Positions 7,501 through 14,463 are shown, counted from the first letter of the stretch. The stretch: 15,341 nucleotides of DNA from Candidatus Rokuibacteriota bacterium (GCA_003220195.1 QHRT01000044.1:1-15341); one strand, 5' to 3'. The notes: generated by a model not told the origin, from the letters alone. Program-made: numbers and translations.

Positions 7501-8094
7501 CTAGAACTTCACCTTCGGGGGTGTGGCGGCGTCGGGCGTTGCCTCGAAGAACGATTTCGGCTGAAACCCGGCGACGCGGGCGACCATGCTGCCGGGAAAA
7601 AGCTTCAGCTGCGTGTTGTACTCGCGCACGGCTGTGTTGAAGCGCTGGCGCTCCACGGTGATGCGGTTCTCCGTGCCCTCGAGCTGGCTCTGGAGCTGCA
7701 GGAAGTTCTGGTTGGATTTCAGCTCGGGATAGCGCTCGACTGTCAGCATCAAGCGCGAGAGGGCGCCGCTCAGCTGCGCCTGCGCGGCCTGGAACTTCTG
7801 CATCGCCTGCGGATCGTTGAGCGCCTCGGGCGTGAGCTGGATCGACGTTGCGCTCGCGCGCGCGCGCGTCACGCCCTCCAGCACCGCGCGCTCCTGTGCG
7901 GCGAAGCCCTTCACCGTCTCCACCAGGTTGGGGATCAGGTCGGTGCGGCGCTGGTACACGTTCTGGACTTGCGCCCACTTCTCGTTGACGTTCTGCTCGG
8001 ACGTGACGAGCTGGTTGTTGATGCCGACGACCCACACGCCCACGAGCGCCAGGAGCACGCCCACGACGACGAGGCCGATCACGAGGCCGCGCAT
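7501..8094 (-). CDS. lemA: LemA family protein
   Basis: This 197-residue protein has a single N-terminal membrane helix (about 3-25, GLVIGLVVVGVLLALVGVWV) followed by a long helical-bundle domain, as is usual for LemA. The family core is clear: NNQLVTSEQNVNEKWAQVQN, YQRRTDLIPNLVETVKGFAA, ERYPELKSNQNFLQLQSQLE, TENRITVERQRFN, YNTQLKLFPGSMVA and GFQPKSFFEA. LemA proteins are membrane-bound with an outward-facing helical domain; their function is not well defined. ATG 8094 was preferred over codons up to 8169 because the membrane helix starts right after it. The following TPM gene appears translationally coupled to it. A TATAAT box lies only nine bases before the ATG. Confidence 0.93.
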   Translation of the reverse strand: MRGLVIGLVVVGVLLALVGVWVVGINNQLVTSEQNVNEKWAQVQNVYQRRTDLIPNLVETVKGFAAQERAVLEGVTRARASATSIQLTPEALNDPQAMQKFQAAQAQLSGALSRLMLTVERYPELKSNQNFLQLQSQLEGTENRITVERQRFNTAVREYNTQLKLFPGSMVARVAGFQPKSFFEATPDAATPPKVKF

Positions 8095-8103
8095 GCCGCG
8101 AGC

Positions 8104-8109
8104 ATTATA
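8104..8109 (-). promoter_or_regulatory. lemA: Candidate -10 box for the lemA-TPM operon
   Basis: A perfect TATAAT on the minus strand ends nine bases before the lemA ATG, which would place transcription start about two bases ahead of the start codon, giving a leaderless or nearly leaderless mRNA. No clear purine-rich ribosome site precedes the ATG, which is consistent. The -35 region is poor. Confidence 0.4.
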
Positions 8110-8125
8110 CGGTAGACTCGCGCTC

Positions 8126-8898
8126 GTGGCCGACCTCCTCCCCGAGTATCGCGTGAAGGCTCGCAACACCAGCGCCGGCGGCGAAAATCCGATGCACGAC
8201 GACGCCGGCGCGCGCGCACGGGGCTTCCCGGGCGCGCTCGTGCCCGGCGTGACCGTCTACGCCTATCTCACGCATACGCTCGTCGAGGCCTTCGGCACCG
8301 CGTGGCTCGACCGCGGCACGGCGACCGTGAAGTTCGTCAAGCCTGTCCTGGATCACGAAGAAGTCCTCGTGACCGGGGAGATCACCGAACGGAACGCGCG
8401 CGGCATCGCCGCGACGGTGAAGGCGACGACCGCGCGTGTCGGCGACTGCGCGGTAGCGACCGTCACGCTGCCCGCGGGACTGCCGACGCCGGTCAACGTC
8501 GCGCAGTATCCCGAGAAGCCGCTGCCGACGGAGCGGGTGCCGGTCAGCCGTGCGCACCTCTCGTCAGTCGACGTGCTGGGCACCCCGGTCACGCTGTACG
8601 ACCTGGACCAGGCCGGCAGCTACGTCGACGACATCGGCGATCCGCTGCCGATCTATCGCGTCGACGGCCGGGTCCACCCCGCGTTCTACCTGAACCAGGC
8701 GAACCGCGCGCTGAGCCGGAACGTGAAGCTCGGACCGTGGGTGCACGTGGCCAGCGCGCGCGCGGCCGCATCCGATCGCTGTACGAGAAGAAAAACCGCC
8801 AGTACGTCGAGCTCGACCTGGTGCTGTTCGCGGGCACGAAGCCCGCCGCGCACATCCTGCACACCGCGATCTACCAGTTCCCGCCGTCGACCGCCTGA
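8126..8898 (+). pseudogene. MaoC-like hotdog (dehydratase-type) gene, frameshifted with internal deletion
   Basis: The gene encodes a two-part hotdog protein of the MaoC-like group, which in related proteins hydrates enoyl-CoA or binds acyl thioesters. From GTG 8126 it reads YRVKARNTSAGGENPMHDD, then GFPGALVPGVTVYAYLTH and TATVKFVKPVLDHEEVLVTG, and reaches LGPWVHVAS at about 8755. There the reading frame becomes nonsense, while the next frame (from about 8758) resumes family sequence RGRIRSLYEKKNRQYVELD and ends HTAIYQFPPSTA at 8898. Members of the family usually have about 18 residues between these two segments, so the likely lesion is a deletion of roughly 50-60 bases that also shifts the frame, at a GCGCGCGCG run. 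Assembly error is the alternative. Lying just ahead of the acyl-CoA dehydrogenase operon, it probably once belonged to the same pathway. Confidence 0.75.
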
Positions 8899-9000
8899 CG
8901 TCCGCTCTCGCGGATCGCGTTGACGCCGCCTCCATCGCGCGCGTGTGACCCGCGCGTCTCGTGAATCGGCGCGAAGTTCTCACGATGAAGCGGCGCGTCG

Positions 9001-9029
9001 TTGATCCCGGAGATACGGCGTGCTACAAC
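9001..9029 (+). promoter_or_regulatory. Candidate sigma-70 promoter of the acyl-CoA dehydrogenase operon
   Basis: TTGATC (9001-9006), a 17-base spacer and TACAAC (9024-9029) match the -35/-10 consensus at four of six positions each. Transcription would start near 9036, just before a strong GGAGG ribosome site (9041-9045) and ATG 9051. The remaining gap 8899-9000 shows no gene. Confidence 0.5.
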
Positions 9030-9050
9030 GGGCATCCCCAGGAGGCGCCG

Positions 9051-10256
9051 ATGGATCTGAACTACTCGCCCGAGGACGTCGCGTTTCGCGAGAAGACCCG
9101 CCGGTGGCTCGAAGAGAACGTGCCGCGCCAGGATCTGAAGACGCTTGACGAGCGCAAGGCCTGGCATCGCACACTCTACGAGGCCGGCTACGTCGGCATG
9201 CTCTGGCCGAAGGAGTACGGCGGCTGGGGCGCCACGCCGATGCAGCAAGCGATCGTGCAGGACGAGATGGCGCGCATCGGCGCGCCGCCGCCGATCAACG
9301 GGTTGGGGATCGGGTTCATAGGGCCGACGATCATCGTGCACGGCACGGACCAGCAGAAGCAGCGCTACCTCCGTAAGATGCTCACGGCCGAAGAGATCTG
9401 GTGCCAGCTCTACTCGGAACCGAACGCGGGCTCGGATCTCGCGAGCCTCAAGACGCGCGCCGAGGACACGGGCGATCACTTCGTCGTCAACGGCCAGAAG
9501 ATCTGGACGTCGAGCGGGCCGATCGCGGACTGGGGAATTCTGCTCTGCCGGACCGATCTCAAAGTTCCGAAGCACAAGGGCATCTCGTGCTTCCTGCTCA
9601 ACATGCGGCAGCCCGGCGTCGAGGTGCGGCCGCTCAAGCAGATCACCGGGCTCTCGCTCTTCTCGGAAGTGTTCATGACCAACGCGCGCGCCGAGAAGGA
9701 CGACCTGATCGGCCGGCTCAGCCAGGGGTGGGAGATCGCGCAAACGACGCTCGGCTACGAGCGCGGCGCGAACTCGCTCGGCCGCGTGACGCGGTACGCG
9801 ATCTCGTACCACCAGCTCGTCCACGCGGCGAAGGAGCTCAAGCGCGGCGGCCGGCCGCTGATCGACGATCCCGTCGTGCGCGCCAGGCTCGGGAAGATGT
9901 ACGCCGAGCTCGAGGTGCAGCGCTACGCCGGCCTGCGTGTGCTCTCGGGGCTCAACAAGGGCGAGACGCCCGGCGCGGCCTCCTCGATCACGAAGCTCTC
10001 GTACACCGAGTTCGAGAAGCGCTTCTACGAGACCGCCCTCGAGATCCTGGGGCCATGGGGCCAGCAGATGGTCGCCGGCGAGGACTTCGAAGAGGTCGAC
10101 ACGTCGTCGGGCGAACCGGGCACGTTCGCGACGGCGTTTCTCTGGTCGCGCGCCGGCACGATCTACTCGGGATCGTCGGAAGTGCAGAAGAACATCATCG
10201 GTGAGCGCGTGCTCGGGCTTCCCAAGGAAGTCCGCGCCGACCGAATCGCGCGGTAA
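9051..10256 (+). CDS. Acyl-CoA dehydrogenase (FadE/ACAD family), first of a pair
   Basis: This FAD enzyme introduces an alpha,beta double bond into an acyl-CoA; the substrate is unknown. It has 401 residues with the N-terminal helical domain (about 1-118), the flavin and substrate loop YSEPNAGSDLASLKTRAED (121-139), IWTSSGPIADW (151-161), and the C-terminal helical domain ending YSGSSEVQKNIIGERVLGLP. The position equivalent to the catalytic Glu376 of medium-chain dehydrogenase is Ser in IYSGSSE. Glu237 in LGYERG lies at the helix-G position used as base by isovaleryl-CoA dehydrogenase and some heteromeric steroid-degrading dehydrogenases, and is my choice of base. Start and ribosome site (GGAGG, five bases away) are unambiguous. 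It is followed 11 bases later by a second, divergent dehydrogenase, suggesting a heteromeric complex. Confidence 0.93.
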   Translation: MDLNYSPEDVAFREKTRRWLEENVPRQDLKTLDERKAWHRTLYEAGYVGMLWPKEYGGWGATPMQQAIVQDEMARIGAPPPINGLGIGFIGPTIIVHGTDQQKQRYLRKMLTAEEIWCQLYSEPNAGSDLASLKTRAEDTGDHFVVNGQKIWTSSGPIADWGILLCRTDLKVPKHKGISCFLLNMRQPGVEVRPLKQITGLSLFSEVFMTNARAEKDDLIGRLSQGWEIAQTTLGYERGANSLGRVTRYAISYHQLVHAAKELKRGGRPLIDDPVVRARLGKMYAELEVQRYAGLRVLSGLNKGETPGAASSITKLSYTEFEKRFYETALEILGPWGQQMVAGEDFEEVDTSSGEPGTFATAFLWSRAGTIYSGSSEVQKNIIGERVLGLPKEVRADRIAR

Positions 10257-10267
10257 GGGAGGCGGCC

Positions 10268-11383
10268 GTGGACTTCTCGTTCAGCTCGGATCAGCAGCTG
10301 CTGAAGAACTCCGCGCGCGCGTTCCTCGACGAGCACGTGAAGCCGGCCCTCGTGCGGTCCCTCATCGACGACCCGCGCGGCGAGAGCGAAGCGTTGTGGA
10401 AGGAGATGGCGCAGCTCGGGTGGCTCGGGCTCTCGCTGCCGGAGGAGCATGGCGGCAGCGGACTCGGCATGGTGGAGACCGCGATCCTCCTCGAGGAAAT
10501 GGGCCGGGCGGCTCTTCCCGCGCCATACCTGCCGACCATCCTGGCGGCGCGAGCGATCGCCGAGGCGGGGACCCCGGAGCAGCAACAGCGATGGCTGCCG
10601 GCCATCGCGACGGGCAGCGCGCGCGCGACGATCGCGTTCCTCGACAACGATCTGTCCTGGGACCTCTCGACGGCGACCGCGACACGCGCGGTGGGCGCGC
10701 CGGATCGCTGGCGGCTCAGCGGCGCCAAGAGGTTCGTGCCGTGGGCGCACGTCGCCGACGTGATCCTGGTCCCCGCGCGATCGCAGAAGGGACTGTCGCT
10801 GTTCTTCGTGGATCCGTCGACCGCCGGCATCACGATGTCACCGGCGCCGTTGATGGACGTCGCCGGTCGATGGTCCACGCTGGCGCTCGACCAGGTGAGC
10901 GTCACGGAGATGCTGGGACCATCGGGCCAGGTGGGCGCGCTGCTCAACTCGGTGGTGCTGTGCGGCGCCGTCGGCGCGGCCGCCGGAATGCTCGGCGCTG
11001 CGCGCCGCTGTCTCGACATGGCCGTCTCGTACGCGAAGGTGCGCGAGCAATTCGGCCAGCCGATCGGCAGCTTCCAGGCCATCCGCCACAAGTGCGCCGA
11101 GATGCTGCTGGAGGTGGAGAACTCGCACGCCGCGACGTACTACGCGGCGTGGGCGCTCGACGCGAAGAGCGAGGATCATGCGGTCGCGGCCTCGGTCGCG
11201 AAGGCGTACGTCGGCGATGCCGCGCGCAAGGTGTGCAGCGAGGCGATCCAGGTGCACGGCGGCATCGGCTTCACGTGGGAGTACGACCTGCACCTCTACT
11301 TCAAGCACGCCAAGGCGCTGGAGGCGATGTACGGTGATGGCGATCACCATCGCGAACTAATCGTTCGTCAGGTCGCCGGGTGA
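10268..11383 (+). CDS. Acyl-CoA dehydrogenase-like protein, second of a pair
   Basis: This 371-residue acyl-CoA dehydrogenase homologue starts at GTG 10268 behind GGGAGG (five bases spacing). N-terminal features are MDFSFSSDQQLLKNSARAFL and LGLSLPEEHGGSGLGMVE; the C-terminal domain has YAKVREQFGQPIGSFQAIRH, EAIQVHGGIGFTWEYDLH and YGDGDHHRELI. The mid-section flavin loop is poorly conserved: the usual TEPxAGSD motif is absent, replaced by AFLDNDLSWDL. The Tyr-Glu-Gly-Thr catalytic segment is also missing (MYGDGDHH). It is therefore probably the non-catalytic or differently working partner in an alpha2beta2 dehydrogenase of the kind known from sterol side-chain degradation (ChsE-type pairs). 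That complex is inferred from gene pairing and the missing motifs. The CoA-transferase gene follows after 16 bases. Confidence 0.9.
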   Translation: MDFSFSSDQQLLKNSARAFLDEHVKPALVRSLIDDPRGESEALWKEMAQLGWLGLSLPEEHGGSGLGMVETAILLEEMGRAALPAPYLPTILAARAIAEAGTPEQQQRWLPAIATGSARATIAFLDNDLSWDLSTATATRAVGAPDRWRLSGAKRFVPWAHVADVILVPARSQKGLSLFFVDPSTAGITMSPAPLMDVAGRWSTLALDQVSVTEMLGPSGQVGALLNSVVLCGAVGAAAGMLGAARRCLDMAVSYAKVREQFGQPIGSFQAIRHKCAEMLLEVENSHAATYYAAWALDAKSEDHAVAASVAKAYVGDAARKVCSEAIQVHGGIGFTWEYDLHLYFKHAKALEAMYGDGDHHRELIVRQVAG

Positions 11384-11399
11384 CCCGGCCTTCGGGTGC

Positions 11400-12575
11400 A
11401 TGACCCCCCTCGACGGGATTCGGGTCGTCGATCTCACCAGCTACATTGCCGGCTCCTATGCCGCGATGATGCTGGCCGATCTCGGCGCCAGCGTCGTCAA
11501 GGTCGAGGCGCTCGACGGCGACCCGTTCCGCGAGCTGCCGGGCTTCCTCGGCTGGAATCGCGGCAAGCGTTCGATCGCGGTCGATCTGAAGACCGCTGAC
11601 GGGCGCACGATCGTCGAGCGTCTCGCGACGCGCGGCGACGTCGTGATGGAGAACATGCGCCCCGGCGTTGCCGAGCGGCTCGGTCTCGGAGACGCGGCGT
11701 TGCGTGCGCTCAACCCACGGCTCATCTACTGCTCGGTCACCGCGTTCGGCTCGACGGGCCCGTACGCCGATCGGCCGGGCTTCGATCCGATCTTGCAGGC
11801 GATGAGCGGCGCCATGGTGTACCAGGGCTTTGTCGGACCGCCTCAATACATCCGGATCGCCGTGACCGACTACTACACGGCTTCGCTCGGGGCGCAGGCC
11901 GTGCTCGCAGCGCTCTTCGCGCGCGAGCGCACCGGACGCGGGCAGCGCGTGGAGACGTCGCTCCTGCACGGCGCGATCGCGCTCAACTCCGGCGCGTTCG
12001 TCGACTATCCGGGCAAGCCGGTGGTGGCCCGCGACAACCCGACGTACCGCCTCTATCAGGCGGGCGACGGCGAGTGGTTCTTTCTCGCCTGCGGTAACCA
12101 GAGCTTCTGGGCGAAGCTCTCGAAAGCGATGGGGCTCGAGCATCTGACCGACGATCCGCGCTTCGCGTCCTGGCTCTTGCGTCTGGAACACTGCGACGAG
12201 CTCTTGCCGATCCTGATCGAGAAGTTCCGATCGAAGCCACGCGCCGAGTGGCTCGCGCTGCTCGCGGCCCATGACATTCCTGCCGCGCCGGTGCAAGCGC
12301 TCGCCGCGTTCATGCAGGACCCGGGCGTCCAGGCTCAGGACATGATCCACGAGTACGACCATCCCGAAGTCGGGCGGCTCAGATTGATGGGCCAGCCGAT
12401 GAAGATCACGCCCGACGCCACGCGCGATCCCGGCCCGCCGCCGACGCTCGGTCAGCACACGGACGAAGTGCTGCGCGAAGTCGGCTACGACGAGCGCGAG
12501 ATCGCGGATCTCCGCGCGCGCCGCATCGTGGACAGCCGGGGGAAGCCGCCGCCGCGAGCGCGCGCGTCGTTGTAA
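11400..12575 (+). CDS. CaiB/BaiF family III CoA-transferase
   Basis: This 391-residue enzyme of the formyl-CoA transferase/CaiB family moves CoA between carboxylic acids. It begins PLDGIRVVDLTSYIAGSYAA and has LADLGASVVKVE (26-36), NRGKRSIAVDLK (53-64), VVMENMRPGVAERLGL (81-96) and SVTAFGSTGPYADRPGFD (112-129). The catalytic aspartate is Asp157 in IAVTDYYTA, followed by LFARERTGRGQRVETSLL. The C-terminal part is complete (IPAAPVQ, HPEVG, PPPTLGQHTDEVL). In this operon it would activate the substrate acid for the two dehydrogenases. Ribosome site is weak: only CGGGTGC precedes ATG 11400, and a small hairpin (ACCCG/CGGGT, 11383-11397) spans the 16-base gap, so coupling to the upstream gene is likely. 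The true substrate cannot be told from sequence. Confidence 0.93.
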   Translation: MTPLDGIRVVDLTSYIAGSYAAMMLADLGASVVKVEALDGDPFRELPGFLGWNRGKRSIAVDLKTADGRTIVERLATRGDVVMENMRPGVAERLGLGDAALRALNPRLIYCSVTAFGSTGPYADRPGFDPILQAMSGAMVYQGFVGPPQYIRIAVTDYYTASLGAQAVLAALFARERTGRGQRVETSLLHGAIALNSGAFVDYPGKPVVARDNPTYRLYQAGDGEWFFLACGNQSFWAKLSKAMGLEHLTDDPRFASWLLRLEHCDELLPILIEKFRSKPRAEWLALLAAHDIPAAPVQALAAFMQDPGVQAQDMIHEYDHPEVGRLRLMGQPMKITPDATRDPGPPPTLGQHTDEVLREVGYDEREIADLRARRIVDSRGKPPPRARASL

Positions 12576-12904
12576 TCTCGCGCGCGACGCTTGCCCCGCG
12601 CGGCGCGTCCGCGGTCGCGGCGTCATCATCAACAGCCACGTTATCGCCGGGCTGTATCGCTGTCGAAGCCGTTGTTCGCATTTTCGGCAGCGTCGCATTG
12701 GCCTTGCCCACTCGTTCCGGTTGGGCTACGGTCGCCCCACGAACAACAGGGGCTCGAGCAGATGACCACGGTCGTTGATCGCTCCCCCGCCATTGCGCCC
12801 ATACGCCGCGCTGACCGTTGCCTGCACGTCCACCCTGCGCGTATGCGAACCGCCCCCGGCGCCAAAACCGAGGCTGCTGGATCGCGTGCGCGCCGAGACA
12901 TTTT
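12576..12904. other. Intergenic stretch without a supported gene
   Basis: From the CoA-transferase stop to the ABC_sub_bind stub I find no protein with family resemblance; a 149-codon plus-strand frame (12591-13040) is low complexity, Arg/Pro/Ser-rich and looks like chance. The stretch holds the first copy of the CGCTGTCGAA palindrome (12658-12692) described separately. No terminator with a T-run follows the operon. Confidence 0.5.
12655..12692. repeat. Inverted repeat, copy 1 of a repeated palindrome
   Basis: CGCTGTCGAA (12658-12667) faces TTCGGCAGCG (12683-12692), nine of ten positions complementary with the exception a G-T type pair, separated by 15 bases. The bases TATCGCTGTCGAA (12655-12667) recur exactly at 14464-14476, where they again form the left arm of an inverted repeat. 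Confidence 0.5.
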
Positions 12905-12982
12905 AGGACCGCGCAGGCGCTGGGGCTTCAGATACCGCAGTCAGTGCTCGGACGCGCCGATGAGGTCATTCCGTGGGATTGA
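12905..12982 (+). pseudogene. C-terminal stub of an ABC_sub_bind (PF04392-type) substrate-binding protein
   Basis: Read in frame to TGA 12980, this encodes TAQALGLQIPQSVLGRADEV followed by IPWD, which is the characteristic C-terminal end of the ABC_sub_bind lipoprotein family (usual form KTAKALGLTIPQSLLLRADEVI). Sequence upstream in the same frame has no resemblance to the family, so only about the last 25 codons survive. It is a remnant of a lost gene and not expressed as a functional protein. A second stub lies at 14312-14434 and a gene start of the same family at 15037. Confidence 0.7.
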
Positions 12983-13072
12983 GGGGCCTAGCTTGCGAAT
13001 CCAGCAGCCCATGACGCGCTTCGCTCGCTCCGGCGGCTGATCCGTGCGCTGGACGACAGCGAAAGGAAAGCG

Positions 13073-13717
13073 ATGCGAGTGACGCTCAGAATTCCACTGG
13101 CCTGGACGTCGCTGCTTGCGTTCTTCTTCGCGTGCGCAGTTGCGTGCGTAGTAGCGTGGTTCATCCTGCTGTCGACCATCTGCTCCAATCCGCGGACGCC
13201 GGTGCCGCAAACGCAGCATGTCATTCCGTACAACTGTCACGGAATGAAGGTTTTCATCTCTCCGTCGCAAGACGCCAGACTCCATTGGCTTGTCCCGGTG
13301 GGACTCCTTTGCATCGCTCTTAGTCTGGCTGCTGCCACAATGGTGGTGCAGGCGGTCGCTAAGGCATGGCAGAGCGACGTGCGCGGCCGGCACCACGCTG
13401 AACACGTTCGGATCTTCGCGGTACCCCCGGGAGAGGCACCAGCCTGGGTGAGAGAGAAGTGGCGCGCCCACTTCGACCAGCAGACTTACGGCTGGGTTCT
13501 TTCCGGGCCCCGCACCGCTTTCGCCGTGCTGAGTAGCCTCATGCATGGGCAGTATCAGCGGCCGAGAGGCTTCACGGTGAACGTACTCGAGGCGATCAGA
13601 GTCCTCGAGAGTTCCTCGCCCGAGGCAGCCAACTGGTGGCGCGTCAATGCCCCGCACCTGATGAAGCCGTCTCATTGCTTTCTTTTCCCGGAAGATGTGG
13701 GCACGATCTTCGAATGA
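13073..13717 (+). CDS. Orphan two-helix membrane protein, function unknown
   Basis: I do not recognise a family. The 214-residue protein has a positively charged start (MRVTLR), a membrane helix at about 9-34 and a second at about 71-95. Between them lies a 36-residue loop, probably outside, with Cys37 and Cys55 that could form a disulfide. A C-terminal soluble domain (96-214, probably cytoplasmic) contains PPGEAPAWVREKWRAHFD, TYGWVLSGPRTAFAVL, FTVNVLEAIRVLE and HCFLFPEDVG. The start ATG 13073 has an AAAGGAAAG ribosome site. GC content is visibly lower than in the operons to the left. The stop is eight bases before an attC-like site, the usual layout of an integron gene cassette. A long minus-strand frame across the same region is taken as its shadow. 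Confidence 0.7.
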   Translation: MRVTLRIPLAWTSLLAFFFACAVACVVAWFILLSTICSNPRTPVPQTQHVIPYNCHGMKVFISPSQDARLHWLVPVGLLCIALSLAAATMVVQAVAKAWQSDVRGRHHAEHVRIFAVPPGEAPAWVREKWRAHFDQQTYGWVLSGPRTAFAVLSSLMHGQYQRPRGFTVNVLEAIRVLESSSPEAANWWRVNAPHLMKPSHCFLFPEDVGTIFE

Positions 13718-13724
13718 CGTTGCC

Positions 13725-13790
13725 GCCCAACAAGCCGCTCCAGCCGACGCGCGGCCTGCGGCCGTACGCGGCTGAGCGTCGGCATTGGGT
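13725..13790 (+). other. Integron attC-like recombination site
   Basis: GCCCAAC (13725-13731) fits the RYYYAAC box of an attC site and ATTGGGT (13784-13790) nearly fits the closing GTTRRRY box. Between them the arm GCCGACGC (13743-13750) pairs perfectly with GCGTCGGC (13776-13783). The left part CAACAAGCCGCTCCAGC and right part GCGGCTGAGCG resemble environmental cassette attC sites as I remember them. The 66-base length is in the normal attC range (about 57-141). It sits directly after one gene's stop and before the HIT gene. The conserved G at the cleavage position is A here, so the site may be weakened or inactive. No integrase gene is in the window. Confidence 0.55.
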
Positions 13791-13837
13791 GCCATGACCA
13801 AGAGGGACAGCAAGTCTATGAGCTCACGAGCGGGATA

Positions 13838-14239
13838 ATGGACTATATCGAGAGTGCCTGCCACTTCTGTCATTTGAACGAGGGTTCGGATCACACGATC
13901 CTCCTTCGTCAACCAACGGTGCTATTTCTGCAGAACGAAAAGGAACAGGGAGCTCTGCTCGGCTCGGGCGTCATCATTCCGGTGCGCCACGCCGAAACAG
14001 TCTTTGACCTGACTCCCGACGAACTCCTCGCGAGCTTCGCATTACTCAACCAGGTCAAGGCATGGATGGACGATCGCTACAAGCCCGATGGTTACAACGT
14101 CGGATGGAACTGCGGGGCCGTTGCAGGACAAATCGCGATGCATGCCCATATGCACGTGATCCCGCGCTTTCGGCAGGAGCCCTATGCGGGACGTGGCATC
14201 CGGTATTGGTTAAAGCGACCGGAAAATCGATGGTGGTAG
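13838..14239 (+). CDS. HIT family protein (nucleotide hydrolase/transferase)
   Basis: This 133-residue protein has the histidine triad His102-Ala-His104-Met-His106-Val-Ile in AMHAHMHVIPRF, with the middle or last histidine acting as nucleophile in family members, which hydrolyse or transfer nucleotides. The N-terminal CHFC (Cys8, Cys11) with His51 in VRHAET resembles the zinc site of many HIT proteins. NVGWNCGAVAGQ (87-98) is the usual conserved loop before the triad. It is intact from start to end (RPENRWW). The start ATG 13838 has only a poor ribosome site (AGCGGGAT); the frame is open upstream into the attC-like site but without family resemblance. Located between an attC-like site and an ABC_sub_bind stub, it looks horizontally acquired. 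The physiological substrate is unknown. Confidence 0.88.
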   Translation: MDYIESACHFCHLNEGSDHTILLRQPTVLFLQNEKEQGALLGSGVIIPVRHAETVFDLTPDELLASFALLNQVKAWMDDRYKPDGYNVGWNCGAVAGQIAMHAHMHVIPRFRQEPYAGRGIRYWLKRPENRWW

Positions 14240-14311
14240 CACATCGGCCGTCGCCGGCAGCGGTCGCTGCGCGCCCGCTTCCAGGCGCGGCTCATGCCCA
14301 CGTTCGGCGGC

Positions 14312-14434
14312 GCTGATCTGCCCATCGAGCGCCCCACAAAGTCTTACTTCGTGATCAACCTCAAGACCGCGCGGACCCTCGGCCTCACGATCCCGCCATC
14401 GCTCATGCTCCGAGCGGACCAGATCATTCAATGA
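14312..14434 (+). pseudogene. C-terminal stub of a second ABC_sub_bind substrate-binding protein
   Basis: In frame to TGA 14432 the sequence reads ADLPIERPTKSYFVINLKTA then RTLGLTIPPSLMLRADQIIQ, the standard last 40 residues of ABC_sub_bind lipoproteins. The frame is the same as that of the HIT gene but after its stop, and upstream codons (14240-14311) do not continue the family domain well. A short ATG-led frame exists from 14294 but would make only a tail fragment. This stub is not a copy of the one at 12905-12982: the protein ends match at many positions, but the DNA differs throughout, so two different paralogues left remnants. Confidence 0.75.
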
Positions 14435-14463
14435 ACGCTCCCGAGCGCCGGGCGTTACCTTGT

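Noticed and set aside
11383..11397. Hairpin ACCCG/CGGGT between the second dehydrogenase and the CoA-transferase, considered as a terminator or attenuator
   Set aside because: Five-base stem with no T-run and the downstream gene follows within three bases; noted only as a possible influence on the weak ribosome site.
12591..13040. A 149-codon plus-strand frame after the CoA-transferase gene
   Set aside because: Low complexity, no domain, no good ribosome site, and it overlaps an ABC_sub_bind stub readable in a different frame.
13002..13053. Inverted arms TCCAGC/GCTGGA before the orphan membrane protein, considered as a second attC site
   Set aside because: No RYYYAAC or GTTRRRY boxes at the ends and the internal arms do not pair consistently.
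12941..13912. A 323-codon minus-strand frame opposite the orphan membrane protein
   Set aside because: The plus strand has a ribosome site, two membrane helices and coherent soluble sequence; the minus frame shows none and also runs into the HIT gene.
14257..14270. Short hairpin GCAGCG-GT-CGCTGC after the HIT gene, considered as a terminator
   Set aside because: The loop is only two bases and no T-run follows; such repeats are expected by chance at this GC content.
14434..14458. The GGGCGTT segment after the second stub, considered as the right end of another attC
   Set aside because: The box reads GTTACCT, which breaks the RRRY part, and no matching left box could be found at a suitable distance.
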